Source of the DNA: Bacillota bacterium
Lineage (GTDB): Bacteria > Bacillota > Clostridia > Christensenellales > CAG-138
Direction of reading: 5' to 3'
NCBI GenBank assembly: GCA_023435855.1
Contig: JAEZLG010000123.1
Coordinates: forward strand, 1-5,261
DNA length: 5,261 nucleotides
The notes under the pieces were generated by a model, which was not told the origin of the DNA, ran no database searches, and saw only the letters and a list, made by a program, of their open reading frames with translations. The translations under genes were made by a program, and so were the position numbers. Shown piece by piece: positions 1 to 5,261 of the stretch (the first letter of the stretch is position 1; every line of letters begins with the position of its first letter).

Positions 1-1270
1 AATCCACATACACCATGCCAAAGCGCTCGCTATATCCGGCAGCCCATTCGAAATTGTCTAAAAAGCTCCAATGGAGATAGCCTTTTACCGGTACACCGGC
101 ATCGATGCTCTTTTTCAGTTCCTTTAGATAACGGTGCAAATAATCGATTCGGTCCGGGTCATGTACTTCGCCGTCTAAAAAGATACGGTCATTGCAGGAC
201 TGGCCGTTTTCCGTTATATACATGGGAAGCCCGTAACGGCGGTGTAAGAAAAGCGGCCCGTAATGCAGTACCTCGGGTGTGATGCCCCACTTTACTGCCG
301 TGAGCGGGAACCCGTCCGGGCGCTTCACGATAACACCATTTTCGTCTGTACCGTCACCTTGGTATACGTTTACCCCGATAAAATCGGGCACTTCAAAAAG
401 GTCCAAATCACTTTGCGGCAGTAAAGCAAGCGATTCCTTTAAGAAATCGGGTGCGCTTTCGTCATAGCGACGGAAGATACAGCTATCGAGGAAAGAATTG
501 AACGTAAACGCCCAGGAGTCTTTTGAAAGGTCAAACGTGGTATGATACGAAGCATCCACCGCCTCAGGCGTATCCGCAAGCGGATAGCAAAGCCTGCCGC
601 ACGGCACCACGCCGATTTGGATGGGTATGGAGTTAAATTGACGAAGTGCTTTTGAAGCGATACCGTGTGCAAGTACGAGATTTTGCATGCACGCCGCTTG
701 ATCTCGCTCAGAAAGCTTGAGCCCCGGTGCATGGATGCCGTTGCCGTAACCAAGCGCAACGATGCAAGCAGGCTCGTTGATTGTCATATAGGTTTTTACG
801 CGTCCGTTAAAGCGCTTGGCAAGCACAGCCGCAAATTCTCCGAAGGCGACGGCAGTATCGCGATTGAGCCAACCACCCTTTCTTTGTAAAGCGCTAGGGA
901 GGTCCCAATGGTACAGCGTTACCCACGGCTCGATATTTCGCTTTAAGAGCGCATCTATAAGCCGGTCATAATAAGCAAGACCCGCTTCGTTGACCGCTCC
1001 GGTGCCCTGCGGCATAATACGCGGCCAGCTTACAGAAAAGCGATAAGCCTGCATGTTGGTTTGCTGCATCAGTAGAACGTCTTCCTCGTAACGGTGGTAA
1101 CTGTCGCAGGCAACATCGCCCGTGTCATCGTTTATAACATGCCCTTTTCCCTTATCATGGCAAAAATCATCCCAAATGCTCGGACCCTTTCCGTCTTTGT
1201 CCCATGCACCTTCGCACTGGTAGGATGCGCATGCCGTGCCCCACAAAAAACCTTTGGGAAATCCGCTCAT
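1..1270 (-). CDS. GH1 family beta-glucosidase, 3' end cut by window edge
   Basis: Hydrolyses terminal beta-glucosyl residues from cellobiose, short cellodextrins or aryl-beta-glucosides with retention of configuration, probably in the cytoplasm since no signal peptide is seen. My translation gives 423 uninterrupted codons; GH1 enzymes are usually about 440-480 residues, so only a short C-terminal piece is missing. The N-terminus has the family signature FPKGFLWGTA then YQCEGAW (residues 4-23), with Q18 and H121 at sugar-binding positions. The acid/base is E166 in TINEP, the nucleophile E354 in YITENG, and W401 (HWSF) and E408-W409 (NFEW) form the glucose pocket. The Ser/Lys/Tyr phosphate-binding set of 6-phospho-beta-glucosidases is not apparent; the matching stretch reads AAGYSERFG, so the substrate is likely unphosphorylated. 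The ATG overlaps the GH94 stop as ATGA and has a GGAGG site 7 bases upstream, which fixes the start and implies translational coupling. It has about ten cysteines, compatible with a reducing cytoplasm. The exact natural glucoside is not decidable. Confidence 0.94.
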   Translation of the reverse strand, partial: MSGFPKGFLWGTACASYQCEGAWDKDGKGPSIWDDFCHDKGKGHVINDDTGDVACDSYHRYEEDVLLMQQTNMQAYRFSVSWPRIMPQGTGAVNEAGLAYYDRLIDALLKRNIEPWVTLYHWDLPSALQRKGGWLNRDTAVAFGEFAAVLAKRFNGRVKTYMTINEPACIVALGYGNGIHAPGLKLSERDQAACMQNLVLAHGIASKALRQFNSIPIQIGVVPCGRLCYPLADTPEAVDASYHTTFDLSKDSWAFTFNSFLDSCIFRRYDESAPDFLKESLALLPQSDLDLFEVPDFIGVNVYQGDGTDENGVIVKRPDGFPLTAVKWGITPEVLHYGPLFLHRRYGLPMYITENGQSCNDRIFLDGEVHDPDRIDYLHRYLKELKKSIDAGVPVKGYLHWSFLDNFEWAAGYSERFGMVYVD

Positions 1271-3687
1271 ACCGTTACCTCCGCCTCTATGGTTACTTTT
1301 GTTGGATCGTAAGGGATTACATCGCCTAAAAGCTCTTCGCCGTTCACTTTGAGGGAATAGACCCCCGTCTTTTTGATTTTGATGCGGTAGTTTGCACCCC
1401 TATATACACGCTCAATCGTAAGCTCGTTAAGCTCCTTTGGCAGGCATGGTCGGATTTTGAGCCCGTCAAGCGTTGGCTTTACACCCAATATATACTGGCT
1501 TATATTTACAAACGTCCACGCTGCCGTACCCGTGAGCCAGCTGTTTTTTGCTTCTCCCTCACTATAAGAGCTTCGGCCTGCCACCGTCTGTGCGTAGACA
1601 TACGGCTCGGTACGCCGTATCTCGCTCTTTTCCTCAAGGTACGTGGGGCAAGTGCGTTTATAAAAATCAAATGCGTTGTCCCCGTTATCAAGCACTGTTT
1701 CCGCAATGCTCACCCAAGGGTTGTTGTGGCAGAAAACGGAGCCGTTTTCTTTATAACCGGGAGGGTAACTTGTGATTTCACCAAGCTCCTTACGGTACTT
1801 TGTATAGCAAGGCGTTAGAAGTTCCACGCCGAAATCGCCCATCAGCCTTTCACGAACGGAGTCGAGCGCGCACCGCGCTTTGCCGTCGTGTAGGCCTATA
1901 CCCGCCATCACGCACATACCCTGGGGTTCGATAAATATCTGCCCTTCCTCTGAGGTTTTACTCCCAACAACATTCCCGAATGCATCGTAGGCGCGTAAAA
2001 ACCACGAGCCGTCCCAAGCATTTTCATGGATTGCCCGTTCCATCTTGGCAACCTCTTTTTTTACCACCTTTACTTCCCCGTTTTGGCCGAGTCTTTTAAG
2101 CAATTCCGCATATTTCGCGGCATATTTCACAAACATACCGGCAATAAATACGCTCTCGGCAACGCCGCTTTCGAAGTTGGCGGTGGTCTGGAAGCTCTCC
2201 CCCGGCTCCTCCGAAAAGCAGTTTAGATTTAAACAATCGTTCCAGTCCGCCCGTCCGATGAGCGGCAGTCCGTGTGGTCCAATGTTTCGCACGGTGAAAA
2301 ATACGCTGCGCCGGAGGTGCTCTAAAAGCGGCTTTTCGCTTCCGGGTTTATTATCAAACGGCGTAGGCACGTCGAGGATGGAAAAATCCCCTGTTTCCGC
2401 GATATAGGCAAAGGTGCAAGCAACAAGCCACAGCGGGTCGTCGTTAAAGCCTGTACCTACGTCATTGTTGCCGCGCTTATTTAGAGGCTGATATTGGTGG
2501 TAGGTGCTTCCGTCTTCTTTTTGGATGCTTGCGATGTCGATGATACGCTCCCTCGCACGCTCAGGAACAAGGTGTACAAAGCCTAATAGGTCCTGGCAGC
2601 TGTCGCGAAATCCCATCCCCCGCCCCGTGCCGCTCTCAAAGTAGCTGGCGCTGCGGCTGATGTTAAACGTGACCATGCATTGATACTGGTTCCAGATGTT
2701 CACCATACGGTCAAGCTGCTCGTCGCTGCTTTTTACGGTATAGCGCGTGAGAAGGCCATTCCAGTAATCGGCAAGAACGTTTAGCGCATGTTGTACCGCG
2801 TCAGGTTTAGAAAATTTCTCGAGTACGCGTTTGGCGTCAGACTTTCGTATAACGTTTGAAGCGGTGAATTTCTGCTCTTTTTCGTTCTCGCTATAGCCCA
2901 ACACGAAAATGAATGTCTTTTCCTCGCCCGGTAAAAGCATATCGTCCATACGAAGCGCTGCAATGGGTGCCCAGCCGTGTGCAACGGAGGAAAAACTCGT
3001 GCCCTTCTCTACCGCCTCGGGTGCCTTATAATCTCCAAATTGCCCTAAGAAAGCATCGCGCACGGTATCAAAGCCCGAAATTGACGCGTTAACGCCGTAG
3101 TAGGCGTAATGGTTGCGACGCTCGCGGTATTCCGTCTTATGGTAGACAGCGTTCCCCTCTATCTCCACCTCGCCGATGTTGAAATTGCGTTGGAAATTGG
3201 TTGCATCGTCCACGGCATTCCATAAGCACCATTCCACCGCACCGTAGAGCTTAAAAGATTTGGGCTTATCCGATGCGTTCTTAAGGGTAAGCTTTTGCAC
3301 CTCTGCGTTTTCGCCCACGGGCACAAATAGCATCAACTCCGCCTGAAGTTTATCTTTTTCGCTCTCAAACACTGTGTAGCCCATGCCATGCCTGCATGTA
3401 TATTTGTCAAGCGGCGTGTCACAAGGGTGGAAGGTGGGGCTCCAAGCGTGCTTCCCATCTTCCTTTACATAAAAAAATCTGCCGCCAATATCTGCGGGTA
3501 CGCTGTTGTAGCGGTAGCGGATGAGCCTGAGCATTTTTGCGTCGCGGTAAAAGCAATACCCGCCGCCCGTGTTGGATACGAGGGAGAAAAAGGACTCGCT
3601 CCCCAAGTAGTTAATCCACGGAAGCGGGGTAGCGGGCGTATGAATCACATACTCCCGTTTTACATCGTCGAAATGGCCGAACTTCAT
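1267..3687 (-). CDS. cbp: GH94 cellobiose phosphorylase (EC 2.4.1.20)
   Basis: Splits cellobiose reversibly with phosphate into alpha-glucose 1-phosphate and glucose, saving one ATP compared with hydrolysis; cytoplasmic, no signal peptide. The protein is 806 residues, the usual size of cellobiose phosphorylases (about 810) and well below cellodextrin phosphorylases (near 1000). Order: N-terminal beta-sandwich (about 1-290) opening with MKFGHFDD, REYVI and PWINYLG; helical linker; (alpha/alpha)6 barrel (about 310-730); C-terminal beta-sheet domain. Visible active-site blocks: GFRDSCQD (R361, D362), ADWNDCLN with general acid D484, and, by analogy with family structures, H654 in FCHNNPW and T719-G720 in WLTGTAAW for phosphate. 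The start is the ATG at 3687, where family homology begins. The frame stays open upstream to a TTG at 3753, but that extension encodes only the terminator hairpin. GGAG lies 9 bases before the ATG. It ends in TGA overlapping the GH1 start. Chitobiose phosphorylase is the closest alternative; the run SNTGGGYCFYRDAKMLRL and LNLNCFS favour cellobiose. Confidence 0.96.
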   Translation of the reverse strand: MKFGHFDDVKREYVIHTPATPLPWINYLGSESFFSLVSNTGGGYCFYRDAKMLRLIRYRYNSVPADIGGRFFYVKEDGKHAWSPTFHPCDTPLDKYTCRHGMGYTVFESEKDKLQAELMLFVPVGENAEVQKLTLKNASDKPKSFKLYGAVEWCLWNAVDDATNFQRNFNIGEVEIEGNAVYHKTEYRERRNHYAYYGVNASISGFDTVRDAFLGQFGDYKAPEAVEKGTSFSSVAHGWAPIAALRMDDMLLPGEEKTFIFVLGYSENEKEQKFTASNVIRKSDAKRVLEKFSKPDAVQHALNVLADYWNGLLTRYTVKSSDEQLDRMVNIWNQYQCMVTFNISRSASYFESGTGRGMGFRDSCQDLLGFVHLVPERARERIIDIASIQKEDGSTYHQYQPLNKRGNNDVGTGFNDDPLWLVACTFAYIAETGDFSILDVPTPFDNKPGSEKPLLEHLRRSVFFTVRNIGPHGLPLIGRADWNDCLNLNCFSEEPGESFQTTANFESGVAESVFIAGMFVKYAAKYAELLKRLGQNGEVKVVKKEVAKMERAIHENAWDGSWFLRAYDAFGNVVGSKTSEEGQIFIEPQGMCVMAGIGLHDGKARCALDSVRERLMGDFGVELLTPCYTKYRKELGEITSYPPGYKENGSVFCHNNPWVSIAETVLDNGDNAFDFYKRTCPTYLEEKSEIRRTEPYVYAQTVAGRSSYSEGEAKNSWLTGTAAWTFVNISQYILGVKPTLDGLKIRPCLPKELNELTIERVYRGANYRIKIKKTGVYSLKVNGEELLGDVIPYDPTKVTIEAEVTV
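1278..1282 (-). promoter_or_regulatory. Ribosome binding site of GH1, inside the GH94 3' end
   Basis: GGAGG, extended to GGAGGTAA, lies 7 bases upstream of the GH1 ATG and is written by the last Glu-Val codons of GH94. Together with the ATGA overlap (1267-1270) it supports translational coupling or re-initiation, and a roughly fixed ratio between phosphorylase and glucosidase. Confidence 0.85.
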
Positions 3688-3696
3688 TGTATATTG

Positions 3697-3700
3697 CTCC
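3697..3700 (-). promoter_or_regulatory. Ribosome binding site of GH94
   Basis: GGAG stands 9 bases upstream of the ATG at 3687 and 6 bases downstream of the terminator T tract. It supports the MKFGHFDD start over the upstream TTG in the same frame. It is shorter than the GGAGG site of the following gene. Because it lies past the T tract, only read-through transcripts carry it. Confidence 0.7.
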
Positions 3701-3706
3701 GTCTTC

Positions 3707-3747
3707 AAAAAATAGAAAGGCCGCGTAAGGAGGTGCGCGGCCTTTCT
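3707..3747 (-). terminator. Intrinsic terminator between GH3 and GH94
   Basis: On the transcribed strand, perfect 12-base arms AGAAAGGCCGCG (3747-3736) and CGCGGCCTTTCT (3725-3714) flank a 10-base loop CACCTCCTTA, followed by A and six T (3712-3707). This is a textbook rho-independent terminator. It begins 10 bases after the GH3 stop codon and ends 19 bases before the GH94 ATG, so it sits inside the cluster rather than at its end. No convincing promoter lies between it and GH94. GH94-GH1 transcription must therefore come from read-through, from regulated antitermination, or from a promoter inside GH3 that also meets the hairpin. On the opposite strand the T tract after the stem is short and broken, so activity there would be weaker. 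Confidence 0.87.
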
Positions 3748-3757
3748 TTTCAAGCCG

Positions 3758-5261
3758 CTATGCCCTGTTGATTCGCTCGAGCAAAGCGTTTAACTGATCA
3801 TCAATCTCATCGCCTCCGCCAAAGCTGCGTGCAGCGCGAAGCGGCATATACTTTAGCATCGCCTCCGCCATGTCGGCGGAAATGGCGGACCGCGCAACAT
3901 CGGTTTCCTCTTTGCTCGGTCCGAACATAGAGGTAACGGCATCGAGTATGGGCTTTATTTCAGCTTTCGCACGCGGGTCGCGGAGGATATCCAAGAATAT
4001 GCTGTCAAGCGTATACTTGACTGGTATAAGCACATCGGAACTTACGTTTATAGTTGTACTAAGCTTTATGTCGCGTGAGGAGGAACCTATAAGAATATCG
4101 AATTCACCGCTTTCCACATACCAATCGTGAATGGTCGTATTCCAATACGCAAACGCGCGCTTTGTAAGCGTGAATTCGGCAGTTTTGGTTTCTCCTGGGT
4201 TAAGTGCAAGCTTTTGAAAGCCTTTAAGCTCCTTTACGGGGCGAATGGCTTCGCTGACCTTATCGGCAACGTAAAGCTGCACTACTTCTTTACCAAACAC
4301 ATTGCCGGTATTTTTCACGTCCACGGTTACATGAACGGTCTCGTTTTCGTCAAAAGCAGCCTTATTCACCTTAAGGTTTGAATAGGCAAAGCTCGTATAC
4401 GATAGTCCGTGTCCAAACGGGAACAGAACTTCCATCTTCTTTTTGTCGTAATAACGGTAGCCTACGAATACGCCCTCTCGGTATTCGACGGTGTCCCCTT
4501 CCCCGCCGAAAAACAGGCATGAGGGATTGTCTTCAAGCTTTATGGGGAATGTTTCGGGAAGCTTTCCGCTCGGGTTTGTGTCACCCAGCAATATCTTTAC
4601 TGTTGCCTTCCCAACGGCCTGACCGCCCAAGTATGCCTCGAGTATGGCCTTAACGTCGTTGATCCATGGCATTTCCACCGGTGAGCCGTTATGGAGCACA
4701 ACCACAGTATTGGGGTTTGCCTTGCTGACGCGGCGAATTAATTCGTTTTGGCATTCCGGCAGGCGCATATGAACTCTGTCATATCCCTCTGACTCATACG
4801 AATCCGGCAGCCACGCAAACACCACCGCCACGCGTACCTTTTTAGCGAGCGCTTCGGCTTCGCTTAATTGCTCCTCGGTGGCAGAATCGGTTAAAATGTC
4901 GAAGCCTTTGGCATAGGAGATATTGCTATACTCCTTTGCCGCTTCGAGTGCACTCGTCGTTTTAAAGCAGTTGATGTGTGAGCTGCCGCCGCCCTGAAAA
5001 CGCGGGGTTGATGCAAATTCGCCGATAAAGGCGATTGTATCGGTCTTTTTAAGCGGTAAAAGTTCGCCCTCATTTTTTAGGAGCACCATGCATTCGGCTG
5101 CGATTTTTGCGCTTAGCTCATGCTGCATCTCTTTATCCCATTCTGTACCCGGCTTATAGTTCTCAAAATACCTGAATACGATGTTGAGGATGTTCTCCAC
5201 CGCCGTATCGAGCGTGTTTTCGTTGAGGTTTCCCAGTTTTACGGCCTGCACGATTCTTTGG
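3758..5261 (-). CDS. GH3 family beta-glucosidase, 5' part missing (window edge)
   Basis: Removes terminal beta-D-glucosyl units from oligosaccharides or glycosides. About 500 codons are visible and the frame is open to the window end, beginning QRIVQAVKLG, the helix that follows the catalytic barrel. The GTG at 5251 is an internal valine, not a start. The (beta/alpha)8 barrel with the nucleophile Asp (SDW motif) lies outside the window. Numbering from the codon at 5260-5258: the GH3 C-terminal alpha/beta domain spans about 50-290 with VLLKNEGELLPL, GGGSSHIN, the probable acid/base E158 in SYESEGYDR (codon 4789-4787), NPSGKLPETFP and FPFGHGLSYTSF. A fibronectin-III-like domain follows (about 305-400: VVQLYV, RPVKELKGF, NPGET), then a roughly 92-residue helical tail (3761-4036) with YMPLRAARSFGGG. 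No PA14 insertion is seen between these blocks. Location cannot be judged without the N-terminus, though neighbours suggest the cytoplasm. It is the upstream gene of the cluster and ends 10 bases before a terminator. Beta-xylosidase or other GH3 activities remain possible. Confidence 0.94.
   Translation of the reverse strand, partial: QRIVQAVKLGNLNENTLDTAVENILNIVFRYFENYKPGTEWDKEMQHELSAKIAAECMVLLKNEGELLPLKKTDTIAFIGEFASTPRFQGGGSSHINCFKTTSALEAAKEYSNISYAKGFDILTDSATEEQLSEAEALAKKVRVAVVFAWLPDSYESEGYDRVHMRLPECQNELIRRVSKANPNTVVVLHNGSPVEMPWINDVKAILEAYLGGQAVGKATVKILLGDTNPSGKLPETFPIKLEDNPSCLFFGGEGDTVEYREGVFVGYRYYDKKKMEVLFPFGHGLSYTSFAYSNLKVNKAAFDENETVHVTVDVKNTGNVFGKEVVQLYVADKVSEAIRPVKELKGFQKLALNPGETKTAEFTLTKRAFAYWNTTIHDWYVESGEFDILIGSSSRDIKLSTTINVSSDVLIPVKYTLDSIFLDILRDPRAKAEIKPILDAVTSMFGPSKEETDVARSAISADMAEAMLKYMPLRAARSFGGGDEIDDQLNALLERINRA

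Larger units (their letters stand above)
3688..3757 (-). other. Intergenic gap GH3-GH94 (70 bases)
   Basis: This is the only non-coding stretch in the window. It contains the terminator stem-loop and T tract, then the GH94 ribosome binding site. A TTGAAA hexamer at 3755-3750 resembles a -35 box, but no matching -10 box occurs at 16-18 bases, where the GC-rich stem lies. I see no operator palindrome other than the terminator itself, and no cre-like (catabolite repression) site. Confidence 0.8.

Noticed and set aside
439..759. Minus-strand open frame of 106 codons within GH1
   Set aside because: It is in a different frame from the GH1 reading frame that carries TINEP and TENG; the translation is Arg-rich and unlike any family I know.
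1..1270. GH1 as a 6-phospho-beta-glucosidase (BglA/CelF-like PTS system)
   Set aside because: The glucose-pocket residues E408-W409 are present and the C-terminal phosphate-binding Ser/Lys/Tyr pattern is not; the adjacent cellobiose phosphorylase also needs unphosphorylated sugar.
2045..2407. Plus-strand open frame of 120 codons opposite GH94
   Set aside because: Antisense to the catalytic barrel of GH94, low-complexity Ser/Pro/Phe-rich translation with no domain or upstream SD; treated as a shadow.
3726..3735. Perfect Shine-Dalgarno TAAGGAGGTG on the plus strand
   Set aside because: No start codon follows at a suitable distance and it is buried in the terminator loop; no plus-strand gene begins here.
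3750..3755. TTGAAA as a -35 box for a GH94 promoter
   Set aside because: No -10 hexamer occurs at 16-18 bases; the expected position is in the GC-rich stem. The TATTTT after the stem has no -35 partner.
3388..3771. Plus-strand open frame of 127 codons opposite the GH94 N-terminus and the terminator
   Set aside because: It lies antisense to a confidently identified gene, its translation shows no recognisable domain, and it reads through the hairpin. It is a shadow of the GH94 coding bias.
5249..5251. GTG at 5251 as the start of a short GH3-like protein
   Set aside because: The frame is open to the window end and reads QRIVQAVKLG, an internal helix of GH3 proteins; no SD precedes it. The gene begins beyond the window.

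Overview
The window holds three tandem minus-strand genes for intracellular beta-glucoside breakdown, packed almost without gaps. Read in the direction of transcription (high to low coordinates), they are: the C-terminal two thirds or so of a GH3 beta-glucosidase (runs off the right edge), a complete GH94 cellobiose phosphorylase, and a GH1 beta-glucosidase that runs off the left edge some 20-30 residues before its expected end. All long plus-strand frames are shadows of these genes.

The organism looks like an anaerobic Firmicute of the class Clostridia, probably a plant-fibre degrader from a gut or similar habitat. The evidence is indirect: the GH94 N-terminus and active-site blocks are of the clostridial/ruminococcal cellobiose phosphorylase type, the GH3 has a C-terminal tail I associate with clostridial GH3 enzymes, ribosome binding sites are GGAG/GGAGG, intergenic spaces are short, and the GH1 is rich in cysteine with no export signal. 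Base composition is roughly balanced by eye. Genus or species cannot be named from this window.

Layout: 5261-3758 GH3 (stop TAG); 3757-3688 a 70-base gap that is mostly a strong intrinsic terminator with perfect 12-bp arms; 3687-1267 GH94 (ATG to TGA); 1270-1 GH1, whose ATG overlaps the GH94 stop as ATGA. No transporter, regulator, RNA gene, mobile element, CRISPR array or clear promoter is visible.

The genes fit one job. Cellobiose or short cellodextrins that enter the cell unphosphorylated are split by phosphorolysis (GH94, giving glucose 1-phosphate and glucose and saving ATP) or by hydrolysis (GH1, GH3). The GH1 lacks 6-phospho-glucoside features, so non-PTS uptake is likely. The most notable non-coding point is the terminator between GH3 and the tightly coupled GH94-GH1 pair. 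It suggests attenuated or separately tuned expression, and its loop spells a sequence nearly identical to the anti-Shine-Dalgarno tail of 16S rRNA. I saw no wholly new system; the region is mainly a well-understood catabolic cluster with an interesting junction.
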